This document shows, piece by piece, positions 1 through 5,265 of a DNA stretch of 20,029 bases. Both the position numbers and the translations under genes were made by a program. Source of the DNA: a virus; the IMG/VR virus record IMGVR_UViG_3300050136_000008, positions 1 to 20,029 of that record. The stretch is one strand, 5' to 3'. Position 1 is the stretch's first letter, and every line of letters begins with the position of its first letter. Below the pieces are notes generated by a model. That model searched no databases. It was given only the letters and a program-made list of their open reading frames with translations, and was not told where the DNA came from.

Positions 1-649
1 GGCCATTCTTAAAAAATTTCGGCTCGGGCCGCGAAACCTCCCCGCGCCCCGGCGGCCCGCCCCACTTCAACTCGTAATACCGGATGTCGGAGCCGCCGCG
101 AGCGCGAAACTGCGTGCGGTAGTTGAACAGCGGGTCGGCCTTGATCGAGGACGAGCCGTGGTGGACTATGCCGTCACTGAGCCCGCTGTTGAGTTCTCGC
201 CAGCCGGCGCAGCGCAGGGTGCGGTAGTAGTCAACGTCGGCCGTGTACTGGAAGTACATCGGGTCCCATGGCCCCACATCTCGCACGGCAGTCATGTTGA
301 ACGCGGCGAGCACGTCGTAGTGTGACAGGATAAGGCCCCACTTCTTGTCGTCGCCGTCGAACGCGCGCTGCGTGTAGTCCAGGAACTGCTTGGCGATCCC
401 CGGCTTCGCGATGGCGTCGTTGTGGCAGAGAAACATCACGTCGTCGTCCCACGACTCCTTGATGCAGATGTTGATAAGCGAGACGATGCTGACCAATCCC
501 ATCTCGTGCCGCGTCACATCGGCGATGTCGTCCGGGCACGGGATGCCGTCAGCCCACAGATGGATGTTGCCGATGTCGCGAACACCCTCGACCGCTTCGC
601 GTAGCAGATCGACGCGGCTGCCGAATGGCATGTGGAGCCGATACTTCAC
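1..649 (-). CDS. GT2-like glycosyltransferase, 3' end beyond the window
   Basis: The minus-strand frame is open from a GTG codon (AAAGTGAAG) to the window edge, 216 codons. The N-terminus reads like a GT-A enzyme (KYRLHMPFGSRVDLLREAVEGVR), followed by WDDDVMFLCHNDA near residues 70-82. Later comes a GPWDPMYFQYTADVDYYR block with AGW and VHHGSSS, which matches the acceptor-side pattern of GT2 rhamnosyl/glycosyltransferases (G-x-D...DxDY..R...GW...H). By family it would transfer a sugar from a nucleotide-sugar donor, for example onto phage structures or host glycans; the substrate is unknown. The tnpB element ends 6 bp upstream of the start codon, so the native ribosome binding site and promoter have been displaced. 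The GTG start is chosen because the frame meets a stop inside the element just upstream. The family call is made by eye. Confidence 0.68.
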   Translation of the reverse strand, partial: MKYRLHMPFGSRVDLLREAVEGVRDIGNIHLWADGIPCPDDIADVTRHEMGLVSIVSLINICIKESWDDDVMFLCHNDAIAKPGIAKQFLDYTQRAFDGDDKKWGLILSHYDVLAAFNMTAVRDVGPWDPMYFQYTADVDYYRTLRCAGWRELNSGLSDGIVHHGSSSIKADPLFNYRTQFRARGGSDIRYYELKWGGPPGRGEVSRPEPKFFKNG

Positions 650-655
650 TTTACG

Positions 656-760
656 TGCTTATCCGGTTGACACCCACAACCTCTTTATCTTGGGTCATGC
701 GGCCCTCCGGCTTTCGTCTCCACGACGCTGAGCACTCAGCGCGAGAATGTTCCGTGCGGC
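656..760 (-). ncRNA. Predicted omega-RNA (reRNA) 3' domain of the tnpB element
   Basis: TnpB nucleases use an RNA that covers the 3' end of tnpB, runs to the element's right end and takes its guide from the flank. Here that stretch folds into ordered hairpins on the minus strand. They are a 7-bp stem CGCTGAG/CTCAGCG (726-741), a GGG-N8-CCC stem (692-705) whose loop contains the tnpB stop codon, and GGTTG/CAACC (665-681) next to the end. The first two recur in the tnpB-less element at 4314-4577, with a T-A to A-T swap in the first stem. The guide would be read from positions 655 down to about 635, just inside the glycosyltransferase start. The 5' end is unknown and expression is inferred. Confidence 0.6.
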
Positions 761-1750
761 ATTTGTGTCACGGTCATGAACCGCTCCACATTCGCCACAT
801 GTCCACTCCCTTATTCCAAGCTGTGCGATACCTTTAGGGCCACAACGCGCACCGCACGTTGAACACAGTTGGGAAGTCCATCGTTCATCGGCCTCAATGT
901 ACGTCGCCCCGTGCCTGCTGGCCTTGTAGCGGAGCGCCGACCGGAACGAAGCCCAAGAGGCATCGAGCACGGATTTAGCCATCCGCGTTCGGGCCATCTG
1001 CGCCGCGTTCACATTGCCGACGACGATCAGGCGATTGTCCGCAGCGATGCGGGCCGTCGCCTTATGGATGTGATCCTTTCGGGCATTGGCGATCTTGGCG
1101 TGAATTGCCTTGACGCGCTTGCGATTACCGGCGCGCTGCGCCGCGGCAAGTGCCCGTTCATATTTGCGGTAGTGGCGGAGCGCGGGAACCGATGTGCCGT
1201 CGCTGCACGCCGCAAGAGTTTTCAACCCCAAATCAATGCCGATTTCGCCAGTGCCCATAGGCAAGTCGGGAACCTCGACATGGAAGCACACGTACCAGCG
1301 TCCACGCGCATCCTCAACGAACGCACCGCCCTTCGCGGTAGGCGGCAGGGGGCGTCGCGCTTGCCAGAAATGGTAAACCTTGCCGAGATATGTGATCGTA
1401 TTCGCCGATACCTGACGGCTCTGACCCTGAAACGGTATCCAGCCCAAAGCGCGCGATCCGCGCCAGCGCAATGAGCGCTTTGCCTTGTCGCGACTCCGCG
1501 CATACTGCTCGCACACAGAGCCGACCGTCTGCGCATGAATGCCCAAGTCCTTCGACGTGCCTTTGGTCACCCGTTGTAGGTCGAAATGCGACGGCCATTT
1601 GCGCTTCGGCGACCCATCGCGGTAGCGCGCCTCGATGTCGTGCTGTACCTCGTTGCAGTAATTCCAGACGACGTTGCACGCTTTCGCATGCCGCCGAAGG
1701 GTCTTTTTGGCGGAGCGGTCCTTGATGCGATAGTGGTAAGTCAAGATCAT
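695..1750 (-). CDS. tnpB: TnpB RNA-guided nuclease, 351 aa
   Basis: TnpB is the RNA-guided RuvC-like nuclease of IS200/IS605- and IS607-type elements and the ancestor of Cas12. The length is typical of compact TnpBs. RuvC-I is IGIDLGLKTL with D173. The zinc ribbon uses C296/C299 and C318/C321 (TSQLCSTCG ... WTCGECG). RuvC-III is HDRDTNAARNIL at 325-336. The canonical RuvC-II glutamate is absent: the site reads LIVVGNVNAAQM (241-252), while glutamates lie about 40-44 residues later in YIEADERW (E286, E289). This matches a known TnpB lineage with a relocated acidic residue, so it is not by itself evidence of inactivity. The N-terminus MILTYHYRIKDRS is a normal start, but the Shine-Dalgarno is weak. 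The frame is intact. Confidence 0.93.
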   Translation of the reverse strand: MILTYHYRIKDRSAKKTLRRHAKACNVVWNYCNEVQHDIEARYRDGSPKRKWPSHFDLQRVTKGTSKDLGIHAQTVGSVCEQYARSRDKAKRSLRWRGSRALGWIPFQGQSRQVSANTITYLGKVYHFWQARRPLPPTAKGGAFVEDARGRWYVCFHVEVPDLPMGTGEIGIDLGLKTLAACSDGTSVPALRHYRKYERALAAAQRAGNRKRVKAIHAKIANARKDHIHKATARIAADNRLIVVGNVNAAQMARTRMAKSVLDASWASFRSALRYKASRHGATYIEADERWTSQLCSTCGARCGPKGIAQLGIREWTCGECGAVHDRDTNAARNILALSAQRRGDESRRAA

Positions 1751-1856
1751 CTAGGTTTAGTACCTGTGGGTATCAACCGGATAAGCATGCTTCGAAGCAT
1801 ACACGCGGCCGCGCCCAGGTCCAGCGCGAAGTGCTGTGGTGGTTAACGCGATGGTC

Positions 1857-1890
1857 TAAAACGTCGGATGAAACACTGCCGTATCCGACG
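1857..1890 (-). terminator. Rho-independent terminator, minus direction
   Basis: A perfect 8-bp inverted repeat CGTCGGAT (1862-1869) and ATCCGACG (1883-1890) encloses a 13-nt loop. On the minus strand it is followed directly by TTTTAG. It would stop minus-strand transcripts before the tnpB element and the glycosyltransferase. The U-run is short, so efficiency is uncertain. Confidence 0.5.
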
Positions 1891-1926
1891 ATTCGTATCA
1901 ACCAAAAAGTAACCATGACTCCAAAT

Positions 1927-1970
1927 ATCCCGAGTTGCTCGTGTCAGGACTCGGGATTCCATGCTATAGT
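1927..1970 (+). promoter_or_regulatory. Plus-strand promoter overlapped by an operator-like inverted repeat
   Basis: An extended -10 element TGCTATAGT (TATAGT at 1965-1970) lies 18 bp after GTGTCA (1941-1946), a 4/6 match to TTGACA. The -35 sits in the 13-nt gap of a perfect 9-bp inverted repeat ATCCCGAGT (1927-1935) / ACTCGGGAT (1949-1957). A dimeric repressor bound there would block the promoter. Transcription would begin near 1977 and run toward the terminator at 2605-2636. Confidence 0.5.
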
Positions 1971-2088
1971 GTTTGGAGTAAACAGGGCACGGAGCCCCTG
2001 ATAAAGCCTCCGGTCTGGCGCGTAGGACTCCTTCGGGAAGAACTGGTTTCGCGCAGACTGCTATAGGTCGAAACGGCCGCACCGCGAG
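1971..2088 (+). other. Untranslated leader of the plus-strand unit
   Basis: No reading frame with a usable start spans this stretch in either direction. Just after the predicted transcription start, GGGC/GCCC (within 1983-2000) can form a hairpin, and TCC-TTCG-GGA near 2030-2040 can form a small UUCG stem-loop. The rest of 1788-1970 holds only the terminator and promoter described separately. Confidence 0.3.
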
Positions 2089-2244
2089 GTGATCGCAGAC
2101 GATGATACCCAAGACCGCCCCGACGATAAAGACTGCGGTTTCTGGCCGTCGAAAGACCCAGAGGCCGCAGGATATGTAGGCGGCCAACTCTTTCTCGTCC
2201 TGAACCTCGGCGAGGAATGTTGCGTCGTGCCGTATGCTGGTTAG
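2089..2244 (+). CDS. Possible small acidic protein, 51 aa
   Basis: A plus-strand frame from GTG to TAG encodes an acidic N-terminal half (ADDDTQDRPDDKD) followed by a hydrophobic stretch with a cysteine pair (QLFLVLNLGEECCVVPYAG). The same frame is open about 20 codons further upstream to a TAG, but has no better start there. No good Shine-Dalgarno precedes the GTG. It lies in the plus-strand transcription unit upstream of the 67-aa gene. I do not recognise it; it may be a real small gene or a decayed one. Confidence 0.35.
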   Translation: MIADDDTQDRPDDKDCGFWPSKDPEAAGYVGGQLFLVLNLGEECCVVPYAG

Positions 2245-2327
2245 GCCAGTACCGATGAGACCTGTTAACCATGATCGGAGATACTTGTCGCCGGCACGAG
2301 ATTGCACTAGGTGCCACGAGGCATCCG

Positions 2328-2336
2328 TGCTATCCT
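2328..2336 (+). promoter_or_regulatory. Possible extended -10 element of the 67-aa gene
   Basis: TGCTATCCT resembles the TGnTATAAT extended -10 and lies 44 bp upstream of the ATG at 2380. No good -35 hexamer is found at normal spacing. It shares TGCTAT with the stronger promoter at 1962-1970, which could drive the gene instead. Confidence 0.3.
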
Positions 2337-2379
2337 GAAACTGTCGTGGGCATCCCGCCCGCGATAAAGGAGAACGACA

Positions 2380-2583
2380 ATGACCGTACGAATGGTTGCT
2401 ATGAGCTTCGACGGCAACGATGCCAATCCTGGCACAGTCCGCGCGATCCTGGGCGCCACCTGTCAAGTGGCAGTGCCGCCCGGCGAGCGTACCGATCGAT
2501 TGGCGATGCTGATCGAGGACCAGACTGGTGCCAAGAAGGTGGCTATCGCCGCCGCTCCCGGCAACAACAGCGATCATAAGTAG
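2380..2583 (+). CDS. Moron-like small protein, 67 aa, function unknown
   Basis: This is the one well-supported plus-strand gene among minus-strand phage genes. ATG follows a strong Shine-Dalgarno (AAAGGAGAACGACA), and the stop is followed 21 bp later by a strong terminator. The protein starts MTVRMVAMSFDGND, has no membrane segment, and ends in a small polar tail (APGNNSDHK). It matches no family I can name. A single gene on the opposite strand with its own signals is the classic layout of a phage moron, which often encodes host-fitness, superinfection-exclusion or anti-defence functions; that role is inference from layout only. Confidence 0.75.
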   Translation: MTVRMVAMSFDGNDANPGTVRAILGATCQVAVPPGERTDRLAMLIEDQTGAKKVAIAAAPGNNSDHK

Positions 2584-2604
2584 AGGAGGAGAACTGATAA
2601 GATG

Positions 2605-2636
2605 AGCCCCCGGAGCGAAAGCTCCGGGGGCTTTTT
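2605..2636 (+). terminator. Strong rho-independent terminator, plus direction
   Basis: A perfect 12-bp stem AGCCCCCGGAGC / GCTCCGGGGGCT closed by a GAAA tetraloop runs into TTTT on the plus strand. It ends the 67-aa gene transcript. On the minus strand there is no U-run after the stem, so it serves the plus strand. Confidence 0.93.
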
Positions 2637-2644
2637 GATTCGTA

Positions 2645-3283
2645 CTACGCGCCTTCGTCGTTGGCCGAATCGTCTTCCTCGCGGCCGCTCGGGCGATCCT
2701 CGTACACGCGCTCGGGCGATCGTGTGCGGTCGGGCCATTCGGGACCTTCCCGGCGGCTATCGCCAAGCGGCGGCAGCGCAGTCGCCTCGTCCAAGTCCTG
2801 TTGCGTGATACCCTCCGGCAACGCGCGCTCGGGCGTCTCCTTGAAGTCGCTGGGTATGCCGGCGTCGTGCGCGCTGCCATGTTCCTCGGCGAACTTCGTA
2901 TTTGACTCGCGCTCCATCGTCGCGAATCTCGCCGCTGCCTCTGCTGCCGACTCGCGCTCGCCGGAGAGCGGGCCGCCGGGTATCCCAGCGCGGGTGTATC
3001 TCGCCTGCTCCTCTTCGAGCGCTTCCCGCTTCATCGCCGCTTCAAGCTCTTCCGCAGTCGGGATCGGCGCGCAGCCGAAGCTCGCGATCGTAACGCCGTT
3101 GGCATTCAGGATATAGGCGTTGCCTTCGAGATCGTACGTCTCCAAGCCTCCGGCGTCGCTATAGACCTCTACCTTGGCACCGCCGCCCTCTCGATAGAAC
3201 TTGACGCTCGTTACGCTATCGATCAACTGAAACGTGCTGCGGGTATCAGTGTCGTCCTCGCCCGTCATCATTTTGAGTAGCAT
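2645..3283 (-). CDS. Hypothetical protein, 212 aa, acidic C-terminal half
   Basis: ATG follows AAGGACAAGTGCT. The N-terminal ~70 residues alternate hydrophobic and charged residues (SVTSVKFYREGG, KVEVYSDAGG, GNAYILNANG), suggesting a small beta-rich domain. The rest is low-complexity and rich in E, A and R, probably helical or disordered (EELEAAMKREALEEEQ...), and ends in a D/E-rich tail (REEDDSANDEG). It is the last minus-strand gene before the convergent plus-strand unit and overlaps its upstream neighbour by 38 bp. I do not recognise the family. Confidence 0.72.
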   Translation of the reverse strand: MLLKMMTGEDDTDTRSTFQLIDSVTSVKFYREGGGAKVEVYSDAGGLETYDLEGNAYILNANGVTIASFGCAPIPTAEELEAAMKREALEEEQARYTRAGIPGGPLSGERESAAEAAARFATMERESNTKFAEEHGSAHDAGIPSDFKETPERALPEGITQQDLDEATALPPLGDSRREGPEWPDRTRSPERVYEDRPSGREEDDSANDEGA

Positions 3284-3422
3284 AGCACTTGTCCTTCTGT
3301 TTGAACTGCATCCAGTCCGTGATGAAATCGAGTTCGGCGTCCTCGCAGATCGAGCGCGTGAGGACCCAGGTCCTGCCGTAGCGCCAGTGGTCGTCCTCGT
3401 GCGTGATGTAGCTCAGCCTCAT
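3246..3422 (-). CDS. Small hypothetical protein, 58 aa
   Basis: The reading frame starts MRLSYITHEDDHWRYGRTWV and ends NDDGRGRH. Its ATG overlaps the preceding stop (ATGA), indicating coupled translation. The sequence is rich in W, Y, H and D and contains two cysteines. It is chosen over the other minus frame here because its codons and composition look like protein, whereas the other gives an R/S/T-rich shadow. Function unknown. Confidence 0.5.
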   Translation of the reverse strand: MRLSYITHEDDHWRYGRTWVLTRSICEDAELDFITDWMQFKQKDKCYATQNDDGRGRH

Positions 3423-3577
3423 CGCGTGAGGATGTAGTGGACCGCGAGCAGGAGGTCCTCGTTGGCGCCGTTGGAGGCGATGCGCCTTTGGGATATCTGA
3501 TGTCCTGGGTCATAGCTCATCCAACTCCACGATTTGATACGCCAGAGGATCACGCACTCTGTCCAGCGCTCGCCCAT
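3419..3577 (-). CDS. Small hypothetical protein, 52 aa
   Basis: The start overlaps the upstream stop as TAATG and the stop overlaps the next start as ATGA. An internal ATG at 3520 (MSYDPGHQISQRR) with GGAG four bases before it is an alternative start giving 33 aa. The N-terminus is W-rich (RWTECVILWRIKSWSW) and the C-terminus is NEDLLLAVHYILTR. Not recognised. Confidence 0.42.
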   Translation of the reverse strand: MGERWTECVILWRIKSWSWMSYDPGHQISQRRIASNGANEDLLLAVHYILTR

Positions 3578-3855
3578 TAGCGGTATCGCTTTCGTTTTGA
3601 TTTTGCGAGCGCCGAAGGCGCTCGCGATTCTTTTGCGGGTTTTTTGGTTTCGAGTCGCGCCGCCTTGGCCGGCGACGGGATAACGGCGCGGCCGGACTTC
3701 GTGATGATCGTATCACCCTTGATGCTGTGACCCGCGCCGTAGGGCGCAGCGAGCAGCGGGCTCTTGCCGACGATCCTGCGGGCCTGGGTCCCGGCGCGAT
3801 ATCCGCGAGCGCGCGCTTCACAGTAGGCGCCGAGCAGTTCATAGATACTGGTCAT
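3577..3855 (-). CDS. Small basic hypothetical protein, 92 aa
   Basis: The start MTSIYELLGAYCEARARGYR overlaps the upstream stop as ATGA. The middle contains GKSPLLAAPYGAGHSIKGD and the C-terminus is strongly basic (KKPAKESRAPSALAKSKRKRYR), suggesting nucleic-acid or structural binding. No known domain is recognised. It is part of the tightly coupled block 4273-2645. Confidence 0.6.
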   Translation of the reverse strand: MTSIYELLGAYCEARARGYRAGTQARRIVGKSPLLAAPYGAGHSIKGDTIITKSGRAVIPSPAKAARLETKKPAKESRAPSALAKSKRKRYR

Positions 3856-4211
3856 CGAATCTTTGCTCCACCTGGGATGACGTGACCTGGGCCGCAATCC
3901 TCATCGATCGTTGCCTTGCGCAGCGGGATGGCGGACGGCTGTCGCGCCGGACCACGTCCAGACTTGAGGGCGAGGGCGGCAGCGTGCGCTTCGAGTTCGC
4001 GCCGGAGTGGAGTCATCTCGTGGTTAACGCCAGCCGGCGCTGACGGCGCGGCCGCTACAGGGGGTTTTGGCGGAGGAGCCGGGGATCGCGGCAGGCGCGC
4101 GAGCTTCTCTTTCATCCGGCTGGCCTGCTCGACGACGCGATCCGGCGACTTCGAGACGTTGGCGATCACGGTGGATCGCATCGGCTGCCCGTACTTCACC
4201 GCGTCCGTCAT
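3852..4211 (-). CDS. Hypothetical protein, 119 aa, proline/alanine-rich linker
   Basis: The start MTDAVKYGQPMRSTVIANV is chosen for the upstream GAGGAAATGC ribosome binding site and its overlap with the preceding stop. A helical segment (SPDRVVEQASRMKEKLARL) is followed by a low-complexity P/A linker near residues 44-65, then another helix (TPLRRELEAHAAALAL). It ends CGPGHVIPGGAKIR. This looks like a small structural or adaptor protein; the function is unknown. Confidence 0.6.
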   Translation of the reverse strand: MTDAVKYGQPMRSTVIANVSKSPDRVVEQASRMKEKLARLPRSPAPPPKPPVAAAPSAPAGVNHEMTPLRRELEAHAAALALKSGRGPARQPSAIPLRKATIDEDCGPGHVIPGGAKIR

Positions 4212-4273
4212 GCATTTCCTCGGATCAGGACGGAGATGATGAAGAGCAGGATAAGAAAACCGAAGATGCTCAT
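4208..4273 (-). CDS. Possible 21-aa single-span membrane peptide
   Basis: ATG to TGA encodes MSIFGFLILLFIISVLIRGNA, essentially one hydrophobic helix with a positive C-terminal end. The stop overlaps the next start as ATGA, like other genes in this block. The upstream ribosome site is weak. Tiny hydrophobic peptides of this type can act in lysis or membrane stress, but nothing here proves it is translated. Confidence 0.35.
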   Translation of the reverse strand: MSIFGFLILLFIISVLIRGNA

Positions 4274-4313
4274 ATCTCATCGACACTCTCTAATCTCGTA
4301 GCCGTTCGTCGCG

Positions 4314-4401
4314 TGCTTATCCGGTTGACACCCAACAGGGTATCACGACCCGGCATTCCTCTACAGGACGCAGAGCACTCTGCGCGATCCGCCGAAGCGG
4401 A
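4314..4401 (-). ncRNA. omega-RNA-like hairpin array in the tnpB-less element
   Basis: On the minus strand this region carries TCCGC-TTCG-GCGGA (4388-4401), then CGCAGAG/CTCTGCG (4369-4384), then GGG-N8-CCC (4338-4351), then GTTG/CAAC (4324-4336). The last three match stems in the tnpB element in order and spacing. The second differs from its partner by a compensating A-T for T-A swap. This supports selection for RNA structure in the absence of a protein. Expression is not shown. Confidence 0.5.
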
Positions 4402-4577
4402 CCTTATTCATCGCCGTTCTACCTCTCGGATTACCTTTCGGCGCGAACGGACAACGGAAACTTGGTCTTTAGCTGCCCCCAATCCATCGGAGGCGATTGT
4501 CGGAACGGAGAAAAGCAAAATTTCAGGCGGTTGTCAAGCGTTGAGCGTACCCGTGGTGGGCGTCAACCGGATAAGCA
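4314..4577 (-). mobile_element. tnpB-less 264-bp derivative of the IS (MITE/PATE-like)
   Basis: It has the same outer ends as the tnpB element: TGCTTATCCGGTTGACACCC at 4314 and GGGCGTCAACCGGATAAGCA at 4577. About 90 bp next to the first end resemble the 3' part of the full element, including its hairpins. The interior (about 4402-4550) lacks tnpB and has no protein-like frame. Such short derivatives are mobilised in trans. It sits between the frameshifted NPW protein and the 21-aa peptide. Confidence 0.8.
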
Positions 4578-4649
4578 TTATCGGACTGATGACCGGATTT
4601 GAACCAGCGTTTCGGCCTCGGCCGTCTCTACGCCGATCGGCTCCGCATG

Positions 4650-5179
4650 TCAACAGCAACGGCGACTGGTCGGCGCGATCCTGCATACCGCCGTACTCAA
4701 AGCTACTGGATCACCAGGAAATGCAATTGCACCTTGCGTAACTGCGAGTGTGTAGATCAGGCCAGCAGCGGGTGTCTCGGTGAAGAAGCCTAGACCTGAC
4801 GCCTGACCCACATCGCTGGGGGCGCCCGTAGCACCGATGAAACGCTTCTGGATGATGACCGTATGGGGCTGCCGCGGCAGTGTTGGCGCGAGCGACGCGA
4901 CCTTCGCACCGGCCTGATGAGCGCGCGCCGTCGCAGCGTCTGCGCCGTACTTGCGAATGAACGCGCCTTGCTTTGTCAGGTCCCAGGTCTCCGGGTCCCA
5001 TGGGTTGATGTCGGCGTTCGGGTCTGCAACGACAATCGCAGCGCCCTCGCGAGCGCGTTGCTCTGCGCGGCGCGGCCATACTTCTCGATCATCTGCCGAA
5101 TGAATAGGCCCTGCTCCCGCAAACTGAACGTATCAGGTGCCCACGGGTTCGGCCCAGGAGGGGATTCGTACGTGACCAT
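4650..5179 (-). pseudogene. Frameshifted phage protein with two NPW...QG motifs
   Basis: The first frame starts MVTYESPPGP after a good ribosome site (GGAGGGCGGC) and contains NPWAPDTFSLREQGLFIR. It ends at 4976. The -1/+1 shifted frame continues with EGAAIVVADPNADINPWDPE and LTKQGAFIRKYGADAATARA, then a neutral C-terminal region (PHTVIIQKRFIGATGAPSD ... FFTETPAAGLIYTLAV), and ends at 4650. The shift falls in the GC-rich stretch near 5060-5075 and the second frame has no start of its own. A sequencing error, a real mutation or programmed frameshifting are all possible; no slippery heptamer is obvious. The same motif occurs at the C-terminus of the scaffold-like protein upstream. Probably head-related; exact role unknown. 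Confidence 0.55.
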
Positions 5180-5201
5180 GCCGCCCTCCAAATGTGAGTG
5201 A

Positions 5202-5227
5202 GCAGCCGGGCATACTCGCCCGGCTGC
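5202..5227. repeat. 10-bp perfect hairpin with 6-nt loop
   Basis: GCAGCCGGGC and GCCCGGCTGC enclose ATACTC. In minus-strand mRNA it lies between the scaffold-like gene and the NPW gene, 23 bp upstream of the latter's start. No U-run follows, so it is not a standard terminator; it may shape mRNA stability or partial termination. Confidence 0.8.
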
Positions 5228-5253
5228 CGATATTTACTGCGCAGTAAATATCG
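5228..5253. repeat. 26-bp perfect palindrome
   Basis: CGATATTTACTGC is followed directly by GCAGTAAATATCG. It abuts the hairpin at 5202-5227 without a gap and lies 13 bp after the scaffold-like stop. A perfect, loop-less dyad is more typical of a dimeric DNA-binding protein or recombinase site than of an RNA terminator. The binding factor is unknown. Confidence 0.85.
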
Positions 5254-5265
5254 CGTCCGCGTAAA

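Larger units (their letters stand above)
656..1787 (-). mobile_element. tnpB-only insertion sequence (IS200/IS605- or IS607-related)
   Basis: This is a 1.13-kb element whose two outer ends are near inverted copies. One edge begins TGCTTATCCGGTTGACACCC at 656; the other reads GGGTATCAACCGGATAAGCA ending at 1787. Hairpins sit just inside the ends. At the tnpB 3' side it is GGTTG/CAACC (665-681); at the 5' side it is GGTA/TACC around 1760-1771. The only gene is tnpB; no TnpA transposase is present, as in the IS1341-type group, so movement would need a transposase supplied in trans. The same ends recur at 4314-4577 and 19931-20029, which fixes the boundaries to within a few bases. No target duplication is visible. 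The element sits between a minus-strand terminator and the glycosyltransferase start. Confidence 0.85.

Noticed and set aside
869-1474. Plus-strand open frame opposite tnpB
   Set aside because: Antisense shadow of tnpB, which has clear catalytic motifs.
1843-2880. A long minus-strand open frame (345 codons) across the plus-strand unit
   Set aside because: It runs antisense to a gene with strong start and terminator signals, crosses the terminator, and is R/S/P-rich as expected for a shadow frame.
4586-4625. A tRNA-like T-arm on the minus strand (CGCTGGTTCAAATCCGG) that might be a tRNA end or an att site
   Set aside because: The T-loop and a partial acceptor match can be drawn, but no anticodon stem fits upstream, so no tRNA is supported. 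A decayed tRNA end or attachment site remains possible but there is no integrase in the window.
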